In this document: positions 45,334-54,199 of the stretch, one piece after another
Numbering within the stretch: position 1 is the stretch's first letter
Layout: the number at the start of each line of letters is the position of its first letter
Source: Terripilifer ovatus
Lineage (GTDB): Bacteria; Pseudomonadota; Alphaproteobacteria; Rhizobiales; Beijerinckiaceae
Length of the DNA: 64,000 nt
Direction: 5' to 3'
Assembly (NCBI GenBank): GCA_029222685.1
Contig: JARHVB010000006.1
Location: 1-64,000 of the forward strand
The notes under the pieces: generated by a model
Told to the model about the DNA's origin: nothing
Databases searched by the model: none
The model's input: the letters and a program-made list of their open reading frames with translations, nothing else
Made by a program: the position numbers and the translations under genes

Positions 45334-45481
45334 CGGCGCACTGCGTAATGCGCATGCAAGTCCAGCTCTCATCCAGTGTCGAGCAATGTGAGGTTGATTC
45401 ATATCAATGTGAAGCTGCCATGAAGTTGTATTGGTTTTCTATTCCGCTCCGTTGAAGCGGAATGCCAGAAAGGAGTTTACC

Positions 45482-45697
45482 ATGAGCAAGCTTTGGAAGG
45501 CGGCGTCAGTCGTCGCGGCGTTGAGCATCATCACTGCCGCAGCAATTCAACTGAATGCGACATCGGCATTCTCACAGGCAACGCCGGGTCGTGTCGGATT
45601 GCAACCTGTTCCGCCGAATTGCTATGATAGCAGAATTCAGGTTCCTACTCGAGGCGGACCTGAATGGAAGCAACTCATCATGTGCCCGAGCGAGTGA
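45482..45697 (+). CDS. Small exported protein
   Basis: The 71-residue protein has a signal peptide (MSKLWKAASVVAALSIITAA, cleavage near AFSQ) and a mature part of about 40 residues with two Cys. AAAGGAG precedes the ATG. It ends shortly before a clear terminator hairpin at 45721, so it is probably a monocistronic unit. Function unknown. Confidence 0.62.
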   Translation: MSKLWKAASVVAALSIITAAAIQLNATSAFSQATPGRVGLQPVPPNCYDSRIQVPTRGGPEWKQLIMCPSE

Positions 45698-45720
45698 CGC
45701 GCATTGTCAAATCGCTTTGT

Positions 45721-45755
45721 AGGAGGTGCCCCCTTTAGCGAGGGCGCCTCCTTTT
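45721..45755 (+). terminator. Intrinsic terminator after the small exported protein
   Basis: AGGAGGTGCCCCCT and AGGGCGCCTCCTTTT form a G/C-rich stem with a short AGCG-containing loop and a trailing T run, 24 bp after the stop codon. Confidence 0.75.
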
Positions 45756-46055
45756 GGAGTTGAGCTTGATGATAGTTCCGCATGCGCTGAAATTTACGCG
45801 GCGCTATTGTGCCTGAACCTGCGCGCTTTCGTTAAAGTCGGCTACCGTTCGACGCTTCGGCAGTTGATCTGGCTTGTCGGATAGTCGTGCGGGGGCAGAT
45901 ATCGAGCTGAAGGGGTTGAGGCGCTGGCTAGCGTCTTTACCCGTGCCGTCTGGAAAAAAGACGGCGTGCGGCGGGTTGCCGTTGCTCCAGATCAATGGCG
46001 TGCTTGCTGGATCCCCTTAAATTAAGGTTGTAACCAACCTCCGGGAGTTCGCACA
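45756..46055. other. Stretch without a supported gene
   Basis: These 300 bp carry only weak minus-strand frames (such as 45804-45995) without a recognisable start or family. An imperfect hairpin with GCCGTCT and AAGACGGC arms lies around 45945-45967. I see no function. Confidence 0.35.
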
Positions 46056-46373
46056 ATGGCCAAGTTCTGCGCAACTTTTTTCAAGCGCGTCGTAAATTCG
46101 AACGGGCACGAATTCAAGTGTCCCCAAGGCTTCATCGAGATCGAGAAGGCGCGGACTCCAGATCGAGCTGTCCGCGCAGCGCAGAGGCGCTTCGAGCGTT
46201 TGAAGCATGTCGTAAATTGGCGATTGCGCGCCGATCTCGTCGAAATTCACGAGATGGATATGCCGGCGCACGAAATAAGCGGTGAACCTGGTAAAGGAAA
46301 GGCACCAGTCTTGTCGCGCGAGGCCCCGAGAGCTCCAGGCGTGGTGCATAAAACAGCGACACGCGCGAGGTAG
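46056..46373 (+). CDS. Hypothetical protein of a rhizobial small-protein type
   Basis: The 105-residue protein starts MAKFCATFFKRVVNSNGHEF and continues with IEIEKARTPDRAVRAAQRRFERL and WRLRADLVEIHEMD. This beta-strand/helix pattern is like small alphaproteobacterial hypothetical proteins that carry the ADLVE end. The last 30 residues are basic and may be a read-through after frame damage. GGGAG precedes the ATG by about 12 bases. A longer minus-strand frame across the same DNA looks like a shadow. Confidence 0.55.
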   Translation: MAKFCATFFKRVVNSNGHEFKCPQGFIEIEKARTPDRAVRAAQRRFERLKHVVNWRLRADLVEIHEMDMPAHEISGEPGKGKAPVLSREAPRAPGVVHKTATRAR

Positions 46374-46434
46374 AAGAGTTAAACTGTTTGCACAGTCTCT
46401 ATTCTGGCGAACAATCTCGCGCAATCGAACTGCT

Positions 46435-47388
46435 TCATTGCGGGGTGATTCCGCTGTCCTTCACGATGCGCTGCCAGAGCTTGTCGTGCTCGATCATCTG
46501 GGCGCGAAGTTCTTGCGGCGTGCTGAGCCAGATCTCGCCGGCATTGTCGGCGATGAACTTCTTCCCCTCCGGAGATTTGATGACTTCGCCCAGCCAGCCG
46601 TTCAGGCGCTGGGCGATCGCCGAAGGCGTTTTCGCGGGCAGCCAGACCCCCCAGAAGTTGATGTATTCGTAGTCCTTGATGCCGGCTTCCTTCATGGTCG
46701 GTACATTGGGGGCAGCCTCGAGCCTGGTCGGCGTCGTCGCAGCGAGAACCTTCAGTCGCCCCGCCCGCTCCTGGGCGACACCCAGGGTGGTGTCCAGGAA
46801 TGAATAGTCGATGTCCCCGCTCGAGACATCGCGCGAGGCATCCAGCATCGACTTGTAATTGACCGCCTCGCCATTGGTCCCGGTGGCAATCTTGAAGAGC
46901 GCCGAGCCGCCGAGCACGCTGGTGGTGGGAACGCCGTAAAGGATCTTGCTCTGCTTCGTTTTGAGGGCGCTGACGAGGTCCGCTACGGTCTTGTACGGCG
47001 AGTTTGGCGGAACCGTCAGAACCATGCCGACGCGGAATACGGACCCGACCGGCTCGAAATCCTTCATCGCGTCATAGGTTACGTCTTTCATGACGTAACG
47101 GTTGGCGATGATCGCCGAACTGGCGGCAAACAGAACCGTATAGCCATCCGGTTTGGCGTTGGCGACGTAGTCGTTGGCGATATTGCCGTTGGCCCCAGGC
47201 TTGTTCTCGACGACCACGGGCTGGCCGGCCAATGGCTGCATCTTGGCGGCGATAAAGCGGACCAGGAGATCCGCGCCCCCGCCCGCTGCCGAGGAAACAA
47301 CCAGCTTGATCGGCCGGTCGGGGAAGGTCTGGGCGGCCGTTGGTGACGCAAGCAAGGCGGCGGCCACAACCAGAAGCGATCGGATCAT
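46435..47388 (-). CDS. Bug/TctC-family periplasmic solute-binding protein
   Basis: The 317-residue receptor has a signal peptide ending PTAAQ, then TFPDRPIKLVVSSAAGGGADLL and VVENKPGANGNIANDYVANA. ATG 47388 follows GGGGGGAA. It lies 56 bp downstream of the luciferase-like monooxygenase gene, on the same strand, and is likely cotranscribed. Ligand unknown. Confidence 0.92.
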   Translation of the reverse strand: MIRSLLVVAAALLASPTAAQTFPDRPIKLVVSSAAGGGADLLVRFIAAKMQPLAGQPVVVENKPGANGNIANDYVANAKPDGYTVLFAASSAIIANRYVMKDVTYDAMKDFEPVGSVFRVGMVLTVPPNSPYKTVADLVSALKTKQSKILYGVPTTSVLGGSALFKIATGTNGEAVNYKSMLDASRDVSSGDIDYSFLDTTLGVAQERAGRLKVLAATTPTRLEAAPNVPTMKEAGIKDYEYINFWGVWLPAKTPSAIAQRLNGWLGEVIKSPEGKKFIADNAGEIWLSTPQELRAQMIEHDKLWQRIVKDSGITPQ

Positions 47389-47444
47389 ATATTCCCCCCA
47401 TTTTGTTGGACCGGCGCTTTGCACTGATCCTCGTCATCAAACCT

Positions 47445-48494
47445 TCAGGCTGACACATTGTCGAGAGCCGGCGTAGCCGCGGGCAGCGCTTTGCGCATCA
47501 ACGGCATCACCCTGGAAACGAAGAGCTCGACAGATCGTCCGATCTGTCCGGCGGTCAGGTTGCCGAATGCCAGATACATGAGGCAGTAGTTCGCGCCGGT
47601 CTGCCGGATCTGATCGATCAGATAGGCCGCGACCGTCTCCGGGCTGCCGGCGACACCGCGGCCGACGGCCATCAGTTCCGCAAAGCTGTTCTCACGTCCG
47701 CTGATCTTGTTCTCGACGCCATGGCGCGTGGCGACGTAGCGGAAGCTGTCGATGAAATTGGTATAGGCTTGTTCCGCGAGCTCCGAGGCTTCGGCATCGC
47801 TGGGCGCGACCACGACCGAGCGGTGAAGACCGATCAGCTTTGATTCTGGGTCTTTGCCCATGCGGGCTCGCGCCTGGCGAAAGTCCTGGATGAGTTTTGC
47901 CGAATTCTCCGCCGCCTGGTTGCAGACGATGTGAAATTCAAGCTTCGCCGCCCGTTCCGCGCTTTCGGGCGAGTGGACGCCATACCAGACCGGCGGGTGC
48001 GGCCGCTGCGCCGGACGCAGCTTGATGTCGATACCGTTGAAGCGGAACCGTTTGCTGTCGGTCAGGCGGCCGTCGCGCAAGCCCTCGATCACGTGCTCGA
48101 GCGCCTCCGTATAGATGGCGGCGGCTTCCGACGGATCGAGACCGAAATACGTCAACTCCGATGGAACAGAGCCTCGGCCGAATCCGATATCGAGCCGGCC
48201 TCCGCTCATCTGGTCGAGCATGCAGATTTCCTCGATCAGCCGTAGGGGATGATGGGTGGGCAGCGCGTAGACCAACGTCCCCAGGCGGATGGACCTTGTT
48301 CTTTGAATGGCGGCCGATAGAAAGACGCTCGGTGATGCGGCGCCGCCAAGCGTCGTGCCGTGATGCTCGGTGATGTGGTAGCCATAGAAGCCCGACTGGT
48401 CGAGAGCCTCGACCAGCTTGAGACGATCTTCATAGTGCTGGGTGAGATCGGATTTGCCGCCGAAATCCAGATGGTCGAGAACTCCGAACTTCAT
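47445..48494 (-). CDS. LLM-class flavin monooxygenase, bacterial-luciferase-like
   Basis: The 349-residue protein has the luciferase-like N-terminus MKFGVLDHLDFGG, GYHITEHHGTTLGGAASPSVFL, and LPTHHPLRLIEEICMLDQMSGGRLDIGFGRGSVPSEL. This is a different branch from the NtaA-like pair at 13-16 kb. It should use reduced flavin to oxygenate a small organic substrate. GAGGAA precedes the ATG. It sits between a MetE-core-like gene and a Bug gene, all on the minus strand. Confidence 0.91.
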   Translation of the reverse strand: MKFGVLDHLDFGGKSDLTQHYEDRLKLVEALDQSGFYGYHITEHHGTTLGGAASPSVFLSAAIQRTRSIRLGTLVYALPTHHPLRLIEEICMLDQMSGGRLDIGFGRGSVPSELTYFGLDPSEAAAIYTEALEHVIEGLRDGRLTDSKRFRFNGIDIKLRPAQRPHPPVWYGVHSPESAERAAKLEFHIVCNQAAENSAKLIQDFRQARARMGKDPESKLIGLHRSVVVAPSDAEASELAEQAYTNFIDSFRYVATRHGVENKISGRENSFAELMAVGRGVAGSPETVAAYLIDQIRQTGANYCLMYLAFGNLTAGQIGRSVELFVSRVMPLMRKALPAATPALDNVSA

Positions 48495-48552
48495 AAATTC
48501 CTCATCATGCTACAGGCAACGTGCTCGAGCTTTTTCCGTTGTGGTGAAATCT

Positions 48553-49695
48553 CTAGGTTGTGCCCCACACATCCCGCGCAACGTCGGCGACCAATTGCAT
48601 TTTCTTCCACTGGTCGTCCTGGGAAATCTTGTTGCCCGGCACCGAACTGGCGAAGCCACATTGCGGGCTGAGCGCGAGCTGGTCCAGCGGCACGTAGCGT
48701 GCCGCCTCGTCGATCCTGCGCTTCAGCAAATCGGGTGATTCGAGTTCGCCTGACTTGGATGTCACGATCCCGAGGACAACCGTCTTGCCCTTCGGCACGA
48801 ACCGCAAGGGCTCGAAACCGCCGGCCCGTTCGCTGTCATATTCGAGGAAGAATGCGTCCGCATCGACGGTGTTGAAGAGCAGTTCGGCCACCGGCTCATA
48901 GCCACCCTGGGCAACCCAGGAGCTGCGCTGGTTGCCACGACACAGATGCACGCCGATGCGCATGTCGTCGGGCTTTCCTGCCACGGAATCGTTGATGAGC
49001 TTGGCGTAGATGCGCCCGAGCGCGTCGGGATCATCGCCACGCGCCCTGAAGCCTGCGACGAGCGCCGGATCGCACAGGAATGTGTAGTGAACCTCGTCCA
49101 GCTGCACATAGCGGCAGCCGGCATCGGCAAGGGCGCCGATTTCCTTGCGATAGGCTGCTGCGAGGTCATCGAAAAACGGGCCGAGCTCAGGGTATGCCTT
49201 GCGATCGATCGCATCGCGGCCGCCGCGGCAATGGGCAAAGCTCGGGGCGGGCAGTGTGACTTTGCCGGTCTGGCTGGTCACGCCCTTGAGAAACTTGAAG
49301 TCGTCGACGGCGATATCGTGCTCATGTTCGACGTGGTCCGTCACGGCGAAGACTGCCGGCGAATGGCCCTCGCTTGGTCCGCCTTTAAAGCTCTGCTGGA
49401 AATGCGCCGGCTTCCATTCAATGCCCTTCATGGCTGTCAGGAAATCAATATGAAAGCTCTGGCGCCGGTAGTCGCCGTCGGTGACAGCATGAATGCCGAT
49501 CTCCTCCTGCCGTTTGACGACATCCCGGATCGCGGCGTCCTCGACGGCACGGAGTTCCTCGTCCGACAGGGTTCCTTCCTGATGCTTGCGCCGGGCCTCG
49601 ACCAGGCCTTCAGGCCGCAGGAAGGAGCCGACGTGTTCGGCGCGAAAAATGCGCTGGCCGTATGGTGCCGCGGCAGCGTTCAGGGGCCTGTCCAA
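48553..49695 (-). CDS. MetE C-terminal-like (cobalamin-independent methyltransferase core) protein
   Basis: The 380-residue protein has the MetE catalytic-core fold without the MetE N-terminal half. Likely zinc ligands are His250 and Cys252 (GVHLCRGN), Glu285 (FLEYD) and Cys346 (SPQCGF). Entry motifs are AEHVGSFLRP and TDGDYRR. Such stand-alone cores often work as methyltransferases on small thiols or in xenobiotic catabolism, not as full methionine synthases. It is 58 bp upstream of the monooxygenase gene and probably in the same operon, suggesting methyl or thioether metabolism. Confidence 0.9.
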   Translation of the reverse strand: MDRPLNAAAAPYGQRIFRAEHVGSFLRPEGLVEARRKHQEGTLSDEELRAVEDAAIRDVVKRQEEIGIHAVTDGDYRRQSFHIDFLTAMKGIEWKPAHFQQSFKGGPSEGHSPAVFAVTDHVEHEHDIAVDDFKFLKGVTSQTGKVTLPAPSFAHCRGGRDAIDRKAYPELGPFFDDLAAAYRKEIGALADAGCRYVQLDEVHYTFLCDPALVAGFRARGDDPDALGRIYAKLINDSVAGKPDDMRIGVHLCRGNQRSSWVAQGGYEPVAELLFNTVDADAFFLEYDSERAGGFEPLRFVPKGKTVVLGIVTSKSGELESPDLLKRRIDEAARYVPLDQLALSPQCGFASSVPGNKISQDDQWKKMQLVADVARDVWGTT

Positions 49696-49819
49696 GGCAA
49701 TTTCTCCCGAAAGTTATGTTCTGTCGCTACGAAGATATCAGCGCGCCAGCGAGGTCAAGCGCGAGCATCCATATAGCGAAATATTTCTGTCGGTGCCGCA
49801 AAGGCCGGCTGCCTGAACT

Positions 49820-50068
49820 CTAAAAGCCGGCCGGTGCGAGCCAGTGCGCAAGGAAGGTCAAGGATGTGCGAAATATGTATGTGCCATCGGCGTCGCGAAT
49901 CTGGATGGCCACGATCCGGCGCTCATCTGATAGATGATGATCCAGCGTGATTTGTGGGAGCGCCCGGACGGCATGCTCGCGCGCTTCATCACGGCTGGCG
50001 CAATCAATACCTATCTCGTCCCGCCTGACGCCGTCAGCGTCGAAAATGTCGAAGAAATATCGAGCCAC
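49820..50068 (-). CDS. DUF6894-type small protein
   Basis: The 82-residue protein begins MARYFFDIFDADGVRRDEIGI and continues with DEAREHAVRALPQI and VAIQIRDADGTYIFRTSLTF, the pattern of the small rhizobial DUF6894 family. The function is unknown. It is monocistronic between convergent-type neighbours. Confidence 0.82.
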   Translation of the reverse strand: MARYFFDIFDADGVRRDEIGIDCASRDEAREHAVRALPQITLDHHLSDERRIVAIQIRDADGTYIFRTSLTFLAHWLAPAGF

Positions 50069-50275
50069 TGGCTGTCTCGCTCTGAGACGCCATTAACACC
50101 ATGAACCCACCTTGGTTCCTGCCCGAAGTCCGAAACGACTTCCGGGAGAGGGCGGCCTGGCAGCAGCGCTGCTGCAACCTTCATCCCACATCGATGTTCG
50201 GCAACGTCAGCCAACCCACTTTCCGGTCACTGTTATGCTTCCGGGCACACTGGTCATCGCGCTACCTGCGTCTGC

Positions 50276-50307
50276 TGAAAAGCTCCGCCACGCCAGTGGC
50301 GGGCTCC
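50276..50307 (-). terminator. Probable terminator of the small membrane protein gene
   Basis: On the minus strand, GAGCCCGCCAC and GTGGCGGAGC form an imperfect stem followed by TTTTC, directly after the stop codon of the gene at 50307-50552. Confidence 0.55.
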
Positions 50308-50552
50308 TACAGTCCCAACACGGTGTGAAGGGGTGTCACATATCCTGCCGACCGCAGGACGATCCACGTCAACCAGGTCGCCGGCCACAGAACGGCGGAA
50401 AGGAGATCCGCGGTGGCATTGATGAACAGCTTCCACAAAAGCGATGACGATTGCTGCCAGGTGAAAGCGACACATATCGGATAGGTGACGGCCGCGCCGG
50501 ACAGGATGGCAACCTTGGTGCGTCTTACAATCGATAGCAGGCGTGTTCGCAT
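50307..50552 (-). CDS. Small membrane protein, DUF2061-like
   Basis: The 81-residue protein MRTRLLSIVRRTKVAILSGA... has two hydrophobic segments (ILSGAAVTYPICVAFTW and LLSAVLWPATWLTWIVL) and a basic N-terminus, which fits a small inner-membrane protein. The arrangement resembles DUF2061, but I cannot verify the family. ATG 50552 follows GAGAGAG; a GTG at 50579 is also possible. Function unknown. Confidence 0.6.
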   Translation of the reverse strand: MRTRLLSIVRRTKVAILSGAAVTYPICVAFTWQQSSSLLWKLFINATADLLSAVLWPATWLTWIVLRSAGYVTPLHTVLGL

Positions 50553-50682
50553 CGCTCTCTCGTCCGCGATGCGCGTCACAACACGGTTATGAAGCGCGCG
50601 ATCGATTCAGTGCCTGAGACGTAGGACTTGGATGCACAAGATCAAGAGGTTCGCCGCTCGCTGGGCGGGAGCCTCGACGCGC

Positions 50683-51675
50683 TCATTTCTTTCTCTCGAT
50701 GTGGAGCAGTTGCGCGATATGCGCGACCTGGCGGTGCTGCTCCTTGACGGCGGCGGCGAATTCCTCGACGCCCATCGGCGCGACAGGCTGGCCGGAACGG
50801 GCCAAGCCCCCAATCACCGCCTCGTCCTTGAGCGCTTCGAGAACGCCCGCGGCGGCCTTTTTGCGCACGTCGAGCGGCATGTCGCGGTGTCCCATCAGTC
50901 CCAGCACCGGGCTGGCGACGAGGTCCGGAAATCCGGCCTCCACGACCGACGGAATGTCGGGGGCGATGGCCGAGCGCTTGGTGTCGTTGATGGCCAGCAC
51001 CTTGATGTCGCCGACCTGCTCCTGCGCCCGCATCGCCGCATAGGACATCATCACGAGCTGAATGCGGCCCAGGCCGAGGTCGGGCGGGGACTGGGTGATG
51101 TCGCGGTATGGCACCTTGGCCATCTTCAAATCGTTTTCACGCAGGAACCCATTGAAGACGAACTCCGAAAACCCGGGGGCGACGCCATAGCTCAGCTTTT
51201 CCGGATGAGCCTTGGTATAGGCGACCAGTTCCTTGAGGCTGCCGACGCCGAGGCTCTTCGGCACCGCCATCGCAATCTGCACTTTGGCGACGCCGGCGAT
51301 GGGCTGGAGATCGGTCTGCGGATCGTAGCCCAGATTGTCATGGACGTAGGGATGCACGACATAGGCGCTGGTCGGACCGAAGAAGATAACGTGGTCGTCC
51401 TTCGCGTTGACCACGCCACGAACGGAGATGAGGCCATCGCCGCCGGGCCGTCCCTCGACCACGACGGGCTGACCCCATATTTTCTGCAGCTTGTCGGAAA
51501 GAAGCCGCGCCGCAATGTCCGCGCCCGAGCCTGGACCAAATGGCAGAATGAGCAGCACCGGGCGCTGCGGCCAGTTCTGCGCCTGGCCAGTCTGGGCTTG
51601 GCCCGGCGAAGCCAGGATTTGCGCCATCGCCAGAACGGCAAGCGTGGATATCGTGCGTGCGATCAGCCGAAACAT
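50683..51675 (-). CDS. Bug/TctC-family periplasmic solute-binding protein
   Basis: The 330-residue receptor has a signal peptide ending near PGQAQ. The mature part opens with WPQRPVLLILPFGPGSGADIAAR, and VVVEGRPGGDGLISV forms the ligand loop. ATG 51675 follows GGGAGGG. It is 150 bp downstream of an MFS gene on the same strand, so the two could share a transcript. Among the Bug proteins of the window this one has the unusual EGRPGGDG loop in place of ENxPGAxG. Confidence 0.9.
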   Translation of the reverse strand: MFRLIARTISTLAVLAMAQILASPGQAQTGQAQNWPQRPVLLILPFGPGSGADIAARLLSDKLQKIWGQPVVVEGRPGGDGLISVRGVVNAKDDHVIFFGPTSAYVVHPYVHDNLGYDPQTDLQPIAGVAKVQIAMAVPKSLGVGSLKELVAYTKAHPEKLSYGVAPGFSEFVFNGFLRENDLKMAKVPYRDITQSPPDLGLGRIQLVMMSYAAMRAQEQVGDIKVLAINDTKRSAIAPDIPSVVEAGFPDLVASPVLGLMGHRDMPLDVRKKAAAGVLEALKDEAVIGGLARSGQPVAPMGVEEFAAAVKEQHRQVAHIAQLLHIERKK

Positions 51676-51825
51676 TTTCCCTCCCGCTGCATCTGCAAGG
51701 TCTTGCATGCGCCCCGTCCCACGGTGCGCCCGCCCTTGTCATGAGTCCAGCGGCTATCATTCAGGATCGGAGCGGGAAGAGCAACCGGCGGTTTCGATGT
51801 GTGGGCCGTCCGGGGATTTTGGAAC

Positions 51826-53304
51826 TCAGTCCTCAAGGGACAGCGGCGGGGCCACGGATTCGAGGGGGCGGCGTTCGTGGTTCATCGCCAGCCATGCCGC
51901 CAGCAGGGCAGCGAGCGCCATGAGACCGGCGCCGATGAGATAGCCGATCAGCACCTGCCCGCGCGATCCGCTCTCGATCAGGATGCCGAACAGCGCGGGC
52001 GCGATCACGCCGCCCATGCCGGTGCCGAGCGCGTAGAAAATCGCGATCGCCAGGGCGCGGGTCTCGAGCGGGAAGCTTTCGGCCACCGTCAGATAGGCGG
52101 CCGATGCCGCCGCGGAGGCGAAGAAGAAAGTGACGCTCCAGCACAGGGTCTGCGTCGTCGCATCGAGCAGTCCCTGATGGAACAGCAGGCCGGTGATCGC
52201 CAGGAGCACGGCAGATGCGGCGTAGGTGAGGACGAGCATCGGCTTGCGCCCGACGGTGTCGAAGAAGTGTCCGAGCAGCAAAGGGCCAAGCACATTGCCG
52301 AGTGCGAAGGGCAGGATGTACCAGCCGACATTGGATGACGGCACGTCATAGAAATCGGTGAGCATCATGGCGTAGGTGAAGAAGATCGCGTTGTAGAAAA
52401 AGGCCTGCGCGCTCATCAGCGCGAGGCCCAGCACGCAACGACGTGGATAGAGCCGGAACAGCGTATGAAACACCTCGCGCAAGGCGGTGGAACGGCGGGT
52501 GCGCAGGCGTATCTTCTCCGTCGACTGCGGCAGGACATGGCCCTGGTGCAGAATATCAGCCTCAAGCTTGGTGACGATGACATCCGCCTGGTCGGGGTGG
52601 CCGTGGGTTATGAGCCAGCGCGGGCTTTCAGGAACGAACCGCCGCAGATAGAGGATGGCCAGTCCGATGGCGGCGCCGCTGAGAAACGCGACCCGCCAGC
52701 CGATCTCGGGTTCGACGAGGCGTGGATCGAGCAGGAAGATCGAGCCGAGGCCGGCGATGGCCGCGCCGACCCAGAAGCTGCCGTTGATGGCAAGGTCGGT
52801 CCAGCCCCTGCGCCTCGCCGGAATCAACTCCTGGATCGCGGAATTGATGGCGCTGTATTCGCCGCCGATGCCGGCCCCGGTGAAAAATCGCATCAGCGCG
52901 AAACTGGGCAGATCCCATGTGAGGGCAGTCGCCGCCGTAGCCACGAGATAGACCAGCAGGGTGACGCTGAAGAGCCGCTTGCGGCCGATCCGGTCGGTGA
53001 GCCAGCCGAAGAAAAGTGCGCCGGCAACGGCGCCGGCGAGATAGGCGCTGTTGGCCAGTCCGACGTCGGCGGCGGAAAATTGCAAGGTCGGGCTGTGCCG
53101 CAATGCGCCGGCGACGGAACCGGCCAGGGTGACTTCCAGGCCGTCGAGAATCCAGGTAATGCCGAGGGCGACCACGACGAGCCAGTGGAACCGGGCCCAC
53201 GGCAGCCGGTCCAGGCGCGCGGGAATGTCGGTGACGACGATTGTGCCCCGTGTTCCTTCCTTCACGGTGCCGGCTGAGAGCTTTTCGGTTTCCTGTAAAT
53301 CCAC
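51826..53304 (-). CDS. MFS transporter, sugar/aromatic-acid type
   Basis: The roughly 492-residue permease has 12 predicted helices. Motifs include GITWILDGLEVTLAG with its membrane Asp/Glu, GWLTDRIGRKRLF (motif A), GAGIGGEYSAINSAIQELIPARRRG, VPESPRWLITHGH and the second motif A GHFFDTVGRKPML. This is the pattern of MFS importers such as the metabolite:H+ symporters. Start choice is weak: GTG 53304 is preceded by GGAAAAG, but TTG 53352 and other GTGs are possible. Substrate unknown; a link with the neighbouring hydrolase cluster is possible. Confidence 0.88.
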   Translation of the reverse strand: MDLQETEKLSAGTVKEGTRGTIVVTDIPARLDRLPWARFHWLVVVALGITWILDGLEVTLAGSVAGALRHSPTLQFSAADVGLANSAYLAGAVAGALFFGWLTDRIGRKRLFSVTLLVYLVATAATALTWDLPSFALMRFFTGAGIGGEYSAINSAIQELIPARRRGWTDLAINGSFWVGAAIAGLGSIFLLDPRLVEPEIGWRVAFLSGAAIGLAILYLRRFVPESPRWLITHGHPDQADVIVTKLEADILHQGHVLPQSTEKIRLRTRRSTALREVFHTLFRLYPRRCVLGLALMSAQAFFYNAIFFTYAMMLTDFYDVPSSNVGWYILPFALGNVLGPLLLGHFFDTVGRKPMLVLTYAASAVLLAITGLLFHQGLLDATTQTLCWSVTFFFASAAASAAYLTVAESFPLETRALAIAIFYALGTGMGGVIAPALFGILIESGSRGQVLIGYLIGAGLMALAALLAAWLAMNHERRPLESVAPPLSLED

Positions 53305-53456
53305 GCCCTGGTCTTTTCCATTGCCGCCGCGCGGTGGCGAGCTCCGCTTCAAGCCCTCAGCGGTAACGGCGGCCGCCGGCGATAGGTTCCCTCATTCGAG
53401 CCGCTCCTGCTTCCGCTGCTGGCACAGTGCTTGCTCGCCACCGTAAAACCTGGACT

Positions 53457-53502
53457 ATTTTCAAGCTCAGTGGATGCCGGTTCGCGTGAATCGGAAAATG
53501 CT
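53457..53502. repeat. Partial copy of the palindromic repeat
   Basis: ATTTTC and GAAAAT arms flank GTGGATGCCGGTTCGCGTGA, the same core as in the repeats at 4881 and 27483. The second hairpin half is missing. It lies just upstream of the cysteine hydrolase start. Confidence 0.7.
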
Positions 53503-53514
53503 GGAGGGGCTGGC

Positions 53515-54189
53515 ATGGGCGAAGCGGTGATCAAGGCGGAACCATCGGCATTGCGCGTCGACCTGGCGCGCACGGCGCTGATCGTCATCGACATGCAGCG
53601 CGATTTTCTCGAACCGGGCGGGTTCGGTGCCGCACTCGGCAATGACGTCAGCCTGCTGCGCAGCGCCATAGAGCCATGCCGGCGGGTGATTGCTGCCGCG
53701 CGTGCGGGCAAGCTGCTTGTCTTACACACACGCGAAGGGCATCGCCCGGACATGAGCGATGCGCCGCCGGCGAAGGTGGAACGCGCCGAGCCCCAATTGC
53801 GGATCGGCGCGCGCGGACCCATGGGGCGCATCCTCATCCGCGGCGAACAGGGCCACGACATTATTCCGGAACTGGCGCCATCAGGCGACGAGCCGGTCAT
53901 CGACAAGCCGGGCAAGGGCGCCTTCTACCAGACCGATCTAGAGGCCATGCTGCGCAATCGCGGGATCGTCAATCTGCTCGTCTGCGGCGTCACGACGGAG
54001 GTGTGTGTCCATACGACGATCCGCGAAGCCAACGATCGCGGCTTCCGTTGCATCGCTGTCGCCGATGCTTGCGCCTCTTATTTCCCGGCGTTTCACAAAG
54101 TCGCGCTGGATATGGTGAAGGCGCAGGGCGGCATATTCGGCTGGGTTGCCGGCAGCGAGGATGTCTGCGCGGCGATAGCTCCATCTTGA
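53515..54189 (+). CDS. Isochorismatase-family cysteine hydrolase, biuret-hydrolase-like
   Basis: The 224-residue protein carries the triad Asp26 (IVIDMQRDF), Lys131 (VIDKPGKGAFYQT) and Cys164 (TTEVCVHTT), with 105 and 33-residue spacing. As I recall, characterised biuret hydrolase has Asp36/Lys142/Cys175, almost the same spacing. HTREGHRPDMSD, GRILIRGEQGHDIIPEL and IREANDRGF also match that enzyme closely. It would convert biuret to allophanate plus ammonia, or act on a related ureide. GGAGGGG precedes ATG 53515. It faces the atzFGEH operon tail-to-tail, 10 bp from atzH. A ureidoacrylate amidohydrolase-like role is the main alternative. Confidence 0.87.
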   Translation: MGEAVIKAEPSALRVDLARTALIVIDMQRDFLEPGGFGAALGNDVSLLRSAIEPCRRVIAAARAGKLLVLHTREGHRPDMSDAPPAKVERAEPQLRIGARGPMGRILIRGEQGHDIIPELAPSGDEPVIDKPGKGAFYQTDLEAMLRNRGIVNLLVCGVTTEVCVHTTIREANDRGFRCIAVADACASYFPAFHKVALDMVKAQGGIFGWVAGSEDVCAAIAPS

Positions 54190-54199
54190 TCCGACGCGG

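Noticed and set aside
46017..46424. A 135-residue minus-strand frame
   Set aside because: It covers the same DNA as the plus-strand 105-residue gene, which has a better start, ribosome site and a small-protein pattern known from rhizobia.
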